Positions 1 to 11,208 of a stretch of DNA of 64,000 nt are shown here, piece by piece. How positions within the stretch are numbered: the first letter of the stretch is position 1; the number at the start of each line of letters is the position of its first letter. The position numbers and the translations under genes were made by a program. The DNA lies in NCBI GenBank assembly GCA_023362775.1, contig JALMGJ010000060.1, forward strand, positions 196,501 to 260,500, in the 5' to 3' direction. The stretch comes from Charina bottae. Its lineage: Eukaryota; Chordata; Lepidosauria; Squamata; Charinaidae. The notes below the pieces were generated by a model that did no database searches, was not told the origin of the DNA, and was given only the letters and a program-made list of their open reading frames with translations.

Positions 1-28
1 CCACTGGCGCCCTGTGCTCTTCACAGAT

Positions 29-542
29 TTTTATTATTTATTTTATCTTATTTATACCCCGCCTATCCCCTCCCTACTGGAGGGCTCTAGGCGGCTTACA
101 ACATCAGTATACATTAATTTATACATCATCAAGTTATACATCATATATCATATAGTTTATACCCGCGCGACAGGGAGAGAGGAAGGGAACCGGCTCTTCT
201 GCTGAAGGCATTGGACTGCAAGTCCCAGAATGCCTCGCTCCGCGCCAGCTGCTGACGTCCAGGAAGCTGGTGTCTCCGGATCCGTCGTCCTCCATCGTCC
301 TCCGCCGACATCGCTGCACTTCCAGGTCTTTTTGGAATCAAGGACGACTCTCCGCTGGACGCCCGCAAATTGCCCCACGTGAGTGGTACCCATTAATCTA
401 CTTGCTATATTAGCTTTCGAATCGCTGGGTTGGCAGAGAGCTAGGGCAAGTGACGAGAGCTCACCTCGTCACGTGGTTTCGAACTGCCAACCTTATGGTC
501 GGCAGTCTAACGGCTCAGCGGTTTAACCCGCTGAGCCACCGC
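29..542 (-). mobile_element. tRNA-derived SINE, long type with L2-like tail, inserted in Tc1
   Basis: Read on the minus strand it starts with a tRNA-like head (cgcggtggctcagcgggtt, a box A match) and ends in a tail with the pattern gccgcctagag ... ggcggggtataaataa, as in L2/CR1-type LINE tails. A second copy of the same family lies at 16200-16680. It interrupts the Tc1 transposase between TD and ESRF. Only GAT (26-28 and 543-545) is repeated at the two junctions, so the target duplication is at most 3 bp and the 5' end has lost a few bases relative to the other copy. Confidence 0.8.
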
Positions 543-545
543 GAT

Positions 546-1115
546 GAAAGCAGGTTCCCACTGAGCACATGTGACAGACATGACAGGGTCTGGAGACGCC
601 GTGGAGAACGTTCTGCTGCCTGCAACATCCTCCAGCATGACCGGTTTGGCAGTGGGTCAGTAATGGTGTGGGGTGGCATTTCTTTAGGGGGCCGCACAGC
701 CCTCCATGTGCTCGCCAGAGGTTGCTTGACTGCCATTAGGTACCGAGATGAGATCCTCAGACCCCTTGTGAGACCATATGCTGGTGCGGTTGGCCCTGGG
801 TTCCTCCTAATGCAAGACAATGCTAGACCTCATGTGGCTGGAGTGTGCCAGCAGTTCCTGCAAGATGAAGGCATTGATGCTATGGACTGGCCCACCCGTT
901 CCCCAGACCTGAATCCAATTGAGCACATCTGGGACATCATGTCTTGCTCCATCCACCAACACCACGTTGCACAACAGACTGTCCAGGAGTTGGGGGATGC
1001 TTTAGTCCAGGTGTGGGAGGAGATCCCTCAGGAGACCATCCGCCACCTCATCAGGAGCATGCCCAGGCGTTGTAGGGAGGTCATACAGGCACGTGGAGGC
1101 CACACACACTACTGA
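546..1115 (+). pseudogene. Tc1-like transposase, C-terminal half (DD34E)
   Basis: This is the catalytic part of a Tc1-family transposase, the enzyme that cuts and pastes the element at TA dinucleotides. Visible motifs are DESRF and VWRRRGER near the start, GSVMVWGGI, then QDNARPH holding the second catalytic Asp, and SPDLNPIEHIWD holding the catalytic Glu. Exactly 34 residues separate that Asp and Glu, which is the Tc1 spacing. The frame stays open to the stop at about 1113. An ATG at 450 opens a 221-codon frame, but its first ~32 codons come from the antisense SINE, so that ORF is an accidental fusion and not a real gene start. The helix-turn-helix DNA-binding half lies to the left of the window. 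Confidence 0.85.
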
Positions 1116-1429
1116 GCCTCATTTTGACTTGTTTTAAGGACATTACATCAACGTTGGATCAGCCTGTAGTGTTCTTTTCCACTTTAATTTTTGAGTGTAA
1201 CTCCACATCCAGACCTCCAGGGGTTGCTTACATTTGATTTCCATTGCTTTTTGTGTGATTTTGTTGTCAGCACATTCAACTATGTAATGAACAAAGTAAT
1301 TAATACGAATATTTCATTCATTCAGATCTAGGATGTCTTATTTCAGTGTTCCCTTTATTTTTTTGAGCAGCTTATTTGTTGTGATTATGGCAGGTAAAAA
1401 AATTTACAGAGGCAACTCTCAACCATTGA

Positions 1430-1540
1430 TCGCTTAAAGGTTCCCCCCGCACATTTGTGCAGCCGTGTCCGACTCTAGGGGCCGGTGCTCCTCTCCCTTT
1501 GTTAGCCGAAGAGCCAGCGTTGTCCGAAGACGCTTCCACG
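1430..1540 (-). mobile_element. SINE 3' fragment (Sauria-type tail)
   Basis: The stretch holds the antisense of the common squamate SINE 3' region: cgcacatttgtgcag, then cgtgtccgactctagggg, then the gttagccgaagagccagcg block, stopping at about 1540. The tRNA-like head is absent. No target duplication is visible. Confidence 0.75.
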
Positions 1541-1756
1541 CTTACCCTGATCTTAATCCTAACCCCAATCCAAACCTATATGGCAGGAAAAAACACAAAG
1601 TGCAAGACAGACAAAATAAGCAGTTGTAATTAATTGGTGTGTGAAACTCACCTGTTGGCAAAAAAATTTGGTGGGTAAAAAAGGAATAAGAGCCAGTCCT
1701 CCCCCCCCCCAAATAACCACCTGGGGAGGGGAAAAGGCTTCTACAATTTTGAAGGG

Positions 1757-2090
1757 GTTTTTTTTTTTAGATTTTTATCCCACTTTTTTTTTTCATATAC
1801 AACTCAAGGCGTCGAACATACCCAATACTCCTCCCTTCTCCTATTTTCCCCACAATAACAACAACCCTGTGAGGTGAGCTGGGCTGAGGGAGAGTGACTG
1901 GCCCAAGGTCACCCAGCCAGCTTTCATGCCTAAGGCGGGACTAAAACTCTCAGTCTCCTGGTTTGCCATTGGCTCCTTCCTAGGGCTGAGAGACAGGGAT
2001 TGGCCCAAGGTCACCCAGCCGGCTTTCATGCCTAAGGCGGGACTAGAACTCACTGTCTCCTGGTTTCTAGGCCAGCACCTTAACCAGCAA
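1757..2090 (-). mobile_element. CORE/MIR-like SINE with an internal tandem duplication
   Basis: On the minus strand the order is a head containing ggttaaggtgctgg, the core ccgccttaggcatgaaagc ... gggtgaccttgggccagtc, and an L2-like end. Related copies lie at 24150-24400 and 28453-28706. The core is present twice, at about 1887-1962 and 1984-2068, separated by ttgccattggctccttcctagggc. This reads as a partial tandem duplication or two copies joined. Confidence 0.75.
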
Positions 2091-3624
2091 AGACAGTTTT
2101 GTTGTGGAAGATTTGGATTTAGAGATGCTTCTAACTATGTCCTCAGTCATTGTCCCTTTATCCAGCGTGATTGGTTTACCTACTTATAAAGGGGGGAGTG
2201 TGTCAGTAAATGCTATATTTGTGTGGGGTTTCAGTAAAAGCTGTCATTCTAAGTCACTGCTGTTTCTATTATTTTAGAACATTATTGGTGGGCCTCTATA
2301 GGCATTTAATAAATGAAAAGGAGGGGTTAAATAGAAGGAAGGAAGGAAGGAATAATAGGATCAGGAGAAACCATTTAAACTCCCTGCTAAACTGCACTCA
2401 AATACAAAGGAAGTTAGTGTTTCTGTGACTAAATCACTTTTCTTTAATTCCTCTTATGTCCCCATTGTTCTGCCAAGCAATAGATCTTCAGCTTGCCTAC
2501 CTATGATGAATGCGTACAACCTGAATTACCCCTTCATTGCTAACTTATATGAAAAGAAATAAGTGCATGATCTGTCAGTAAGAACAATTGAAACACATTT
2601 ACCTTTGTGATTCAAGATTCTTTTAGTTGGTATCTTTCTTTTCTCTCCCCATTTCTTAAAAAAAAAAAAAACAACCCACACATTTTCCTTCACCTGGACA
2701 AATTCAGTGTATTATTGTCTCCATTCTGTTTTTCAAGTGACAGGTCTGAGAATCTTCTTTTGTTTCAGAATAAAAGGTTTGGCAGTATTTCTTGCCTTAG
2801 ATGGCTTTGCAAAAACACCACCAAATTGAAATCAGTTATGGATTCAGAAAACTTATCCGCTAGACACTATCTGTTATCCATAAAGCAATGTCAATTACTG
2901 TATATTGCCTCCACATTTTAGATACCTCATTTTGTATCAGTGATTTCTGCTGTTAAGGATTCCTTTTTCAGCTTTTTGAAAATATTTATTGTCTAAAAGT
3001 TTTAATATAATGAAGCTTTCTTTTTTTTAATGCAAACATCCACTTTCTTGAATTCCTACAGTAAAAATGTTTGACCAACAGTCTTTCTCATATCAACCTG
3101 ACATTTCACTTTGGAAGCCCTCGGAAAAATTATTTTTGGAATGTTTCATATATTGCTGCCATATAAGCCCATAAGAAATGCTTTACTAGATCTGACTCAG
3201 CAGCAAAATGCAATGACATCAAAATTACAACACACAACTTGTGTGTTGGTGCAAGTATCTTATTGTGCCATTAGCCTGATGTTGTTGTTGCACACATGTA
3301 ATCTATAATCGGACTAAAAAGTTCTGCTCACCATTTCCAAATTAAATGAATGGTCCTGAGAATTCAGTAGCTAGCCATCTCTTATATTGGCTAGGAGTGA
3401 TGAAAGCTGAAGTTCACAAGTTGACCCCTCTTGCCTTCTACTTTAATTTGATTAATATGCTCCAATTTGGGGCATCAATTAAATGACAAAACATATCAAT
3501 TTGAAATGCATTCAAGCAAGACTTTCATTTCCCCCGTTCAGACTTTCATTTCCCCCTTCCCCAAATTTGGAAATATGGGAGAAGAACATGGCTGTTGTCC
3601 CAGGCCCTGGGGTGGTTGTGGACC
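2091..3624. other. AT-rich unique stretch, nothing recognised
   Basis: No convincing coding frame, RNA gene or repeat family is recognised. There is a short (GGAA)n run near 2335-2350 and an A-run near 2659. Confidence 0.5.
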
Positions 3625-3770
3625 CCTGTTGGCTCAGTTACGGAGTTAAGTTTGTTTTGTTGTATATGATTTTTCCCCATTGTTTTCTGTCTTTTAAAGG
3701 TAAGCTGCTCAGAGTTGTTCTGGATTTGGACGGCCTCTAAATTTAATAAATGAATAAACACAAATAAAAT
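3625..3770 (+). mobile_element. L2/CR1-type LINE 3' tail fragment
   Basis: The end reads taagctgctcagagttg ... gacggcctctaaatttaataaatgaataaa, the usual shape of an L2-group LINE 3' terminus. No coding part remains. It is old and diverged. Confidence 0.55.
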
Positions 3771-4470
3771 GAAGTGGATTCCTGAGTCTCCTCCCACCAC
3801 ATTGTTCTCATCACTCAACTAGTTTTGGAGAACAACGTTTGCATCTAGGTTTCTGTCATATGCATGGAGGCCCTTTATGGGACTTAATGGATAGGACAGA
3901 ATGATTCCCATGAAAGCTAAGAAATATTTGTTGCAATCTGTGCTTGATCCCTGATGCATCGTAATTTATTTTTCCTTCCACAGGAGCAGTTTCTATTGCT
4001 TGATCTTCTCTCTTGCTCTACTGTACAAATTGCCCCAATCATAGATATTGGTGGGAATGTAGGGGAAAACCTGTGTCAGCAAGCAAAACCTGCCACTTAC
4101 ATTCTCCTGTGAGATTGAACTATGGAAGGACAGGGTTTGCATCATACTCCCTCAGTTTTGATGCAGAAGTTGATGGTCCAAATGAAGCAATAATGGTAAA
4201 ATGCATGGAGAGAATATACATGATCCTCCCATGTGGCCTATATATTTTCACGTGATTGACTTTTATTTATTCATAATCTAAAATGTATTTCATTTCTTTA
4301 TTTTCATATTATCTGCTGATGCAGAAAGGAATCCTGCTGATGGGGTTTCCACATCACTGAGCTAGCCTTTTGTACTTAGTTCTGCTTTTCTGTATTGATG
4401 ACATTCCAGCTGCTTTTCAAAATGTCAGTTTGTTTTTTCGTCCAAGTTCTACATACTGTATACAATAACG
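3771..4470. other. Unique stretch, nothing recognised
   Basis: An 80-codon frame at 4013-4255 has no recognisable domain, and I regard it as chance. Confidence 0.45.
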
Positions 4471-5214
4471 GGAAGCCCTCCGTACAGTCACTCATGCCCT
4501 GGTCATCTCCCATATAGACTATTGCAACGCGCTCTACATGGGGCTACCCTTGAGGAGTATCCGGAAGCTTCAATTGGTCCAGAATGCGGCTGCTCGCGCA
4601 GTTATTGGTGCGCCTAGATCAGCGCATGTGACACCTCTGTTACGACAGCTGCACTGGGTGCCTGTGTGCTTCCGGGTCCAATTCAAGGTGTTGGTTATCA
4701 CCTTTAAAGCCCTACATGGCATGGGGCCAGGTTACCTGAGGGACCGTCTCATCCCCATAACGTCGAACCGTCCCACTCGGTCATTCAGAGAGGGCATGCT
4801 ACAGATCCCGTCCGTAAAGGAATGTCACCTGACGGGGTCTAGGAGGCGTGCCTTCTCAGTAACGTCGCCCACCCTTTGGAATATGCTACCCCTGGAGGTG
4901 AGGCAGGCCTCATCGCTCCCGGCCTTCAGAAAGAACTTAAAGACCTGGTTCTGCCGCCTTGCGTGGGGGGAGGGGGGGAACAGTTCCTCTTGGGGATGGC
5001 TGGTGCCATAGGGCCCTTTTAAACATCCAAACATCATACCACCGCATCTTGGATTTTTATACTTAATTTTAATATATTAGAGTGTTTTATTGGGTTGTTT
5101 TAATTGTCGGATTTTAATTTTTGTGTTTTGTAAACCGCCCAGAGTTCCCTTGTGGGGAGATGGAGCGGTATATAAATTGAAACATAAATAAAATAAATAA
5201 ATAAATAAATAAAT
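4471..5214 (+). pseudogene. L2 LINE 3' end: C-terminal polyprotein remnant plus 3' UTR
   Basis: Coding remnant at 4471-5011: DYCNALYMGLP, KLQLVQNAAARAV, LHWVPVCFRVQFKVL and the KALHGMGPGYL block are typical of the conserved C-terminal tail downstream of the L2 reverse transcriptase. A UTR follows with the motif aaaccgcccagagttccc ... ggagatggagcggtatataa, then (AAAT)n at about 5184-5214. The endonuclease and reverse transcriptase are missing because of 5' truncation, which is usual for L2. The coding frame is open over about 157 codons, so this copy is not very old. The same protein block recurs on the minus strand at 12537-12869 and 42718-43296. Confidence 0.85.
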
Positions 5215-5216
5215 AA

Positions 5217-5589
5217 CAACCTGTGAAAGCTCCGATAGGTCTTCACCTCAGTCTGTAAGGCCAGAGGGAACATCGACCATTGCAATGTCCCCACGGTCAC
5301 ATGATCATGATTTGGATGCTTGGCAATCAGTTTGCATTCATGACCGTCGCAGTGTCCCATGGTCAGATGATTGCCATTTTCGACCTTCCCGGCTGGCTTC
5401 TGGCAAGCAAAATCAATGGGGAACCACATGATTCGCTTAACAACCACGTGGTTTGCTTAACCCCAAGGTGATTCGCTTAATGGCCACTGCAAAAAAGGCT
5501 GTAAAATCAGGTTGGATTCACTTAATGACCGCTTCGCTTAGCAACTGAAATTTCGGTCTCAATTGTGGTCGTTAAGTGAGGACTACCTG
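5217..5589. mobile_element. MITE, Tc1/mariner (Tigger-like) type, one end clear
   Basis: The right end (gtcgttaagtgaggactacctg, then ta) is the reverse complement of the left end of the element at 7220-7564, and the interior is full of related 'cgcttaatgacc' / 'cacgtggtttgcttaa' words. The left end abuts the L2 A-rich tail and lacks a clear terminal repeat. It has no coding capacity. Confidence 0.6.
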
Positions 5590-5605
5590 TACTGTAAGTG
5601 ATTTG

Positions 5606-5720
5606 TTCAGTCCCTCTCCCTCTCCCTCAACCCAACACACCTCACATGGTGGTGGTTGTGGGAGAAAATAGGAGGAAGAAGCACTATGTGGGCTGCCTTG
5701 AGCTCCTGTACAAAAGATGA
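5606..5720 (+). mobile_element. CORE/MIR-like SINE 3' part
   Basis: Words such as ctcaacccaacacacctcac, ggtggttgtgggagaaaata and ggctgccttgagctcctgta match the 3' halves of the MIR-like copies at 1757 and 28453. The head and core are missing. Confidence 0.5.
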
Positions 5721-6432
5721 GATGTGAATCTACTCCTTTAGTCCCAAAACACAGGCTCTCCAGTGACCAATATCCTAGGCTTTAGTTGCATAGTTTCCTG
5801 GCAATTAGCAAGGGTTTTTCAGATTTTTTTCTAGAGCTGAGTTGTAAGTTTTCCATGACCTGAGTGAAAAAAGTGTATATAGAATACATTGCATAATCAA
5901 TGATCACATACTTCACAGTAGTGAGACAATGTTTCACTGACAATAAAGGGTTGAAATTAAAGCATTTGTGTGAATCTCCCAACATAGCTTCCTAGCCATG
6001 AATATGCAGAATTGCATTTTTGATTCCATGCTGAAGGATTCCTTCTGGGGTAAATGATGTTTGATTTGCAATGCATTGGAGCATTCTGAGTTGGAGAAAT
6101 TTGTATTCTAACCAGTGACATTATGATAGGGAAATGAAGAGCTTCAAAGAGGTTCTTAGCTTCAGCAAAGCTTTGTTTAAAATGTCCCTTCAAAACACTT
6201 TGATAAAGTGAAGTGGCCCCTACTTCCAAATGAAGGAGTGAAACAACTATGCTAGTTCTCTCTGACAGATGGGGTTTCTGCACATGTGCAGAAGTGTTCA
6301 CATACCCTGACTGCTACTTGAGCTTAGACCAATTTTTTAAAAAAATTCTCTTAGATGATTTTATACCATTTTAAAAAAGGACTTATACATAGAAAAATAA
6401 ACTAGAATTAAACATTTATTAATGAAAGCAAT
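5721..6432. other. Unique stretch, nothing recognised
   Basis: The frames at 5782-5985 (-) and 5957-6301 (-) show no known domain or repeat similarity and are probably chance. Confidence 0.45.
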
Positions 6433-6444
6433 TAATGAAAGCAC

Positions 6445-6910
6445 ACCAGGGGCGTGGTGGCTCAGCGGGTAAGACGCCAGGCTTGTCGATTGGAAGATCG
6501 CAAGTTCGGAGGTTCGAATCCCTAGCCCTGTGTGCGGAGTGAGCTCCCGCACTAGCTCCAGCTCTTGCCAACCTAGCAATTCAAAAGCATGCAAATGCAA
6601 GTAGATGAATACAGGAATACTAGGTACAGGTAGGCAAATCAGAGGGTATCTCCAGAGAGGCCATTTTATGTTTTTTCCTCCAGTCTATGAGCACAGTAAA
6701 AAGGTAAAGGTAAAAGGTTTCCCTTGCACAGTCGTGTCTGACTCTAGGGGGCACTGCTAATCTTCGTTTCAGCGTTCTATGCGCGTCATGCGGCCACATG
6801 ACCGTGGAAGCGTCTTTGGACAATGCTGGCTCTTCGGCTAACAAACGGAGATGAGCACCCTAGAGTCAGACACGACTGCACAAATGTGCAGCGGGAACCT
6901 TTACCTTTAC
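6445..6910 (+). mobile_element. Full-length squamate SINE carrying an inverted internal SINE fragment
   Basis: The tRNA-like head has box A tggctcagcggg and box B ggttcgaatcc, followed by the body (ttgccaacctagcaattc, aaagcatgcaaatgcaagtag) and the tail tagagtcagacacgactgc ... aacctttaccttta. Target duplication ttaatgaaagca is at 6433-6444 and 6911-6922. Between about 6616 and 6770 the order is broken: about 80 bp of unrelated sequence is followed by an antisense SINE 3' end (6695-6770), after which the host SINE resumes with cagcgttctatgcgcg. Confidence 0.85.
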
Positions 6911-6923
6911 TTAATGAAAGCAA

Positions 6924-7219
6924 TAATTCATACATAACAATTATACTAATCACAAGGTCTTCAGGATCATTAAATATTTTATATTTCTTATATGAATATA
7001 AACATGAAAGGGTATTCTATTTAAATAGCTTACAAACTCCACATTTGTAACACTGAATATGAGGGTAGAGTATCTATATCAATATTTGAAATGTGAACAA
7101 CTAGTTTGTTGCATACAGGCAAAAACCTATTCTTCTGAAACATGAATGTTAGAAATTATTTTTTCAGATATTGCAGTGTCCCATAATTTAAGAGATAATG
7201 TGTCAATTTTTTTCCAATA
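6924..7219. other. AT-rich unique stretch
   Basis: Nothing recognised between the SINE and the MITE. Confidence 0.4.
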
Positions 7220-7564
7220 CAGGTAGTCTTCACTTAGCGACCACAATTGGGACCAGCAACTCCATTGCTAAGCAACATAGTCACTAAGTGAAACATCACG
7301 TGACCATGACAGACTTACGCCATCACTTCCTATTTGGTTGTTATGTGAGACATCACATGACTCCAACTTGTGATTTCACTGCCAGCTTCTCCATTGACTC
7401 TCTTGTCGGAAGCCAGTTTTGAAGCATGCAAATGGTGATTACGTGACCGTGGGTTGCTGCATTGGTCATAAATGTGAGGACTGGTTGTAACATTACTTTT
7501 TCAGTGTTGTCGTAACTTCAAACATTTACTAAACAGGGCAGTTAAGTTAAGTGAGGTCTACCTG
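7220..7564. mobile_element. MITE flanked by TA, Tc1/mariner (Tigger-like) type
   Basis: The left end caggtagtcttcacttagcg and right end ttaagtgaggtctacctg form imperfect terminal inverted repeats, and each is flanked by the dinucleotide TA, as expected for Tc1/mariner-superfamily insertion. It is 345 bp with no coding capacity. Related sequence lies at 5217-5589. The family assignment is inferred from ends and TA target only. Confidence 0.7.
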
Positions 7565-8267
7565 TAAGAACCTGAGCTGCTGTAAGCATAAAACTAGAAA
7601 GTTTTCAACTTTTTGCCTGATATCGGTTTCTGTAAAGATACTCAATAAACATAAAGCAAGATTAGGTGATACTTTTACAGAAAGTACATACAACTTTGGT
7701 CATTTCTTTACACAAAGTATTCCAAACCTGTGTTATAGCTGAGCATATCCACAAAGGTATAAATACATACTCCTTTTCTCACAGCTGCACTAGCAAGTAG
7801 GTGAGATAGATCTAGAAATGCATGAGTTCTGCATGTACGGATCTGAACTGTCAGGTGTGACCAAAATGGCTGTAGATGTAATAAACCAAGTCAATTATTA
7901 CTAAATGTAGGGAGAGGAAGAGCAAGTTGTTTCATATTAACTGGCTTTTCTGGCTTGTAAAAATTAACTTTACTATAATCTGCTCTCTGTACTTTTGTCC
8001 GAGTTTGTGTGAATACTTGTAGAAGATTGTGGGCTTGTAATGGGAAGCACAGGAGAAATAAGTAGTAAAAGTTGCTTTTTCCACAATAACCATCTCAAGA
8101 TAGGGCAGAATGTAAAAGGGTATTAAGGAGGTGCCTTATTTTGTTGATTCTAGGTAATTTCATAAAAAGATGGAAATTTGTCAAAAATGTTTCAGCTTGT
8201 GTCAGTTCAATTTCTACCCATCTCTTATCCTGTAGATACAGCAAACTACTCAATTGTTCAAATGCAT
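7565..8267. other. Unique stretch, nothing recognised
   Basis: No repeat family or coding similarity is visible. A short frame at 7551-7742 is probably chance. Confidence 0.4.
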
Positions 8268-8516
<249 letters not shown>

Positions 8517-8673
8517 AAAACCACATCATCCATCCCTTGATTGTCCATGTAATAATTTAAAAGAGACCCTAGATTTCTTATTCTGAAAGATGGAAGAATT
8601 TAAAATTCTCTGCCAATCTCATAATGGTTTTTGCCATGGTACTGTTTAAAATAAGATTAAAAACTTGGGAAGA

Positions 8674-8727
8674 GATTTCCGGTTGGGGGAGATGGGCGGT
8701 CATATAAATTTAAATAATAAATAAATT
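8674..8727 (+). mobile_element. L2-type LINE 3' tail scrap
   Basis: gggggagatgggcggtcata followed by taaatttaaataataaataa is the terminal motif of L2 tails. It is only about 50 bp and lies at the end of the L1 relic. Confidence 0.5.
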
Positions 8728-9070
8728 TCATTTCAGTTATACCTATTCTGCCTAAAACTGTTACATATTTGTCACACCAATTTACTAACTTTGAATTAAT
8801 TTTCTTAAGTAAACAGATACAATCATTTTGCATCATTTTAATGGGATTATTTGGCAGAATTATTCCTGAATATCTCAAACCTGGAGCTTTTAAAGTGAGT
8901 AGATATGATTTTGAATATTAAGACTAACAATAAGGTCTATATTTTCTGATTTATCCTGATTAATCCTAAAGCCAGCCATTTGTTCAAAATTGGAAGTTCT
9001 TTGACTGTCTCAGGGATGGTATTAATTGTATCATCTATGACAAGAGCTATGTCATCTGCATTATGCCTGG
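8728..9070 (-). pseudogene. L1 LINE ORF2 relic (reverse transcriptase palm and thumb)
   Basis: Minus-strand translation around 9065-8940 gives ADDIALVIDDT ... NKWLALGL(..)INQ, the L1 pattern for the catalytic FADD box and the following helix. Codons at 8870-8728 give YSGIILPNNPIK ... LLKKINSKLVNW ... VLGRIGITEMKFIYYLN, matching the L1 segment after the palm. Frames are broken. It is identified by the order of L1 motifs. Confidence 0.7.
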
Positions 9071-10834
9071 GCATTGTTGGTTCTAGCACTGGAACCTTAA
9101 GCTATAGAACTTTGAACCAAACATGATATACATGGATATAAAATTAAAATAATACATCCTAGGCTGAATTTGAAAGTTTCTGATAGTTTTCCTCTACTTT
9201 TTGTTTTCCATCAAAGAAAATCCAATGAACCTTATTCCTAAGTAGGACAGAAAAGTGGGCAAAAAATGGCTTTGCGGAAGTAATCTTGTTTTTGATTTTT
9301 TTTTTTTATGTTGAACTTGCCATTAAAGTTCGGAGACTCCATTGAAAGTATAATCCATCTTAATTCTGGGGAAATGAGTCCATTTCTAATTAGTGATATG
9401 TGCTGATGTTCACTTATTTTTGCAGATGGTCATTGGTTTTCTCCATCTGTGAGCTTTTTAAAAAGTCTGCATGCAGTATTATTTAAATATGTTTTAAAAT
9501 GTATGTCAAGACATTTTCTTTCAAAACATTCATGGCGAAACGTATTTTCTGAAACATAGTAAGCTTACACTGCTGAAAATAGTGTCACAACATTTAGAAA
9601 GGTACAAAACAAGGGCAGAGTCAAATTCATTCAAATTTGCACATGAATCCAAGAGGTAAGAAGCAGTGTTGGGGGAACAGAATGACAAAAGCAAGCCCTG
9701 CCCCTTTTATATCTGCATTATATACACACACAGCTGAAAGGGGCAGAGCTTGCAGCACAATGATTTGAAAGCAGACAGATCCTGTAGATTCCCTTGGATG
9801 TAAGGTTCATTGGGATTCACATAAATAACGCTCCTAAACATACCTAGCTCAGACATTTGCATCACTTTCACTTATTAAATCCTGGTGGGAATTCAAAACC
9901 TGAATTCATATGAATGAACTGTCCAAAAGTTCCCCTTGTAGGATGAACATCTTATATTGGTGTAGGATGCTTTGGTATGTTGATTTTACTTCCTAGCAGT
10001 GATTTAGTAGGAAGTAGCAAAGAAGACAGTTGCTCCATTCTGGGAGGAATGATATATATTGTAAGCCTATAAGCCTAGGAAGGCAGAAAATGGCCAGTAT
10101 CGTAATCATAAACAGCTCAAGTGAGTTAAATGATGTGTCACTGGAAAACACAATTTCCCATCAAGAAATCAATATTGTAATTTAACTGCTTTAAATTGGT
10201 TTTATATGCAGTCCCTTTGAGCTGGTGATTCTCTGGTTGAAGGCACTGATTTCTGGGGAGAGAGGTGCTAGTCTCTGGTGATTTGCTTGTTACCAAAAGT
10301 TGCAGATGATTAAAGTTCAAATTCTGTAAATTTAAGCATACATGTGGAGGTAACAGTGACATTTGCATTGCTAGATGAAAACATTTAAAATTAAAAATAA
10401 GTATGACATTGGTTTTGTAGGGATTTTTAATATTCACAAAAATCTAGAAAGAGTGAGACTTCTGGATAATATGCATATGTGCTGTTAAATACATAATTAA
10501 CTCTGAGATCACTACAATGCACGTATGAATTTTTCATTAGGCAGGCATGGCTCATGAAACTCTACTAAAAGAGATAATCAGGTTTTCCCAAAGATTAGTA
10601 GAGTTGCAGTCATTTACTGATGTGATGGTGGAACTGTAAATAGTCATTTACTTTCCACGAAGTATTCATGGATGCTACAAAGCACTATAGAACAGATGAA
10701 GGTTGTAAAATTAAAAATTCCAAGGTCCTTAGTTCTTCATACATTGGTAAATTGTACCTTTCCTACTTCCATACTAGACTCTTAATCTTCAACATTATAA
10801 GTTTGGAGTGGGGAAGCTTGGTCAGTGACTTCTG
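9071..10834. other. AT-rich unique stretch, nothing recognised
   Basis: It may contain more decayed L1 next to 9070, but I cannot show it. A 99-codon minus frame at 10138-10437 has no recognisable domain. Confidence 0.4.
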
Positions 10835-10847
10835 TTGTGAGATCAAG

Positions 10848-11195
10848 GTAAGTAAGGTAAGGTTTCCCCTTCCAGTCGTATCTGGCTCTAGGGGGTGGCA
10901 CTCATCTCCAATTCTCGGCCGAGGGAGCCAGTGTTGTCCATAGATGCTTTCCATGGTCATGTGGCCAGCATGACTAAACGCCAAGGTGCACGGAACACTG
11001 TAACCTTCCCACCGGAGTGGTACCTATTTATCTACTTGCATTTTTTACGTGCTTTCAAACTCCTAGGTTGGCAGGAGCTGGGCGAGAACGGGAGCTCACC
11101 CCGTTACACGGTGCTTCCAGGTCTCGACCTGCTGACCTGCCATCCTTTCGTTCAACAGTCAGTAGTCTTAACCGTTACACCACCGCACCGCCCCC
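10848..11195 (-). mobile_element. Squamate SINE, diverged, with 13-bp target duplication
   Basis: The antisense SINE order is tail (ccagtcgtatctggctctag), body (gtggtacctatttatctac, aaactcctaggttggcagg) and tRNA-like head (ccgttacaccaccgcaccg). The perfect direct repeat ttgtgagatcaag at 10835-10847 and 11196-11208 marks the insertion. The body carries an extra segment relative to other copies (cgccaaggtgcacggaac), suggesting a different subfamily. Confidence 0.88.
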
Positions 11196-11208
11196 TTGTG
11201 AGATCAAG

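Larger units (their letters stand above)
1..1376 (+). mobile_element. Tc1-like DNA transposon, right part, split by a SINE
   Basis: A Tc1/mariner-superfamily element that begins outside the window. Bases 1-28 encode HWRPVLFTD, and the same reading frame resumes at 543 with DESRF, a junction typical of Tc1 transposases. A SINE occupies 29-542. After the transposase stop (about 1113) there is a 3' non-coding part ending near 1370 in a segment (agtgttccctttatttttt, then gagcag) that resembles the terminal inverted repeat of Tc1-like elements. The left terminal repeat is not in the window, so the TIR pair cannot be checked. The element is dead because of the insertion. Confidence 0.85.

Noticed and set aside
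450..1115. 221-codon ORF as an intact transposase gene
   Set aside because: The first ~32 codons are antisense SINE, and the true N-terminal half lies upstream of the insertion and outside the window.
4013..4255. Small Cys-rich coding exon
   Set aside because: Cysteines are few and unpatterned, there is no recognisable family, and the length is within chance expectation.
6445..6530. tRNA gene
   Set aside because: Box A and box B are present, but the cloverleaf is incomplete and the sequence continues into a SINE body with tail and target duplication.
7220..7564. hAT-type 8-bp target duplication for the CAGGTAG element
   Set aside because: The 8 bp on each side do not match (ttccaata and taagaacc); only TA is shared, which fits Tc1/mariner better.
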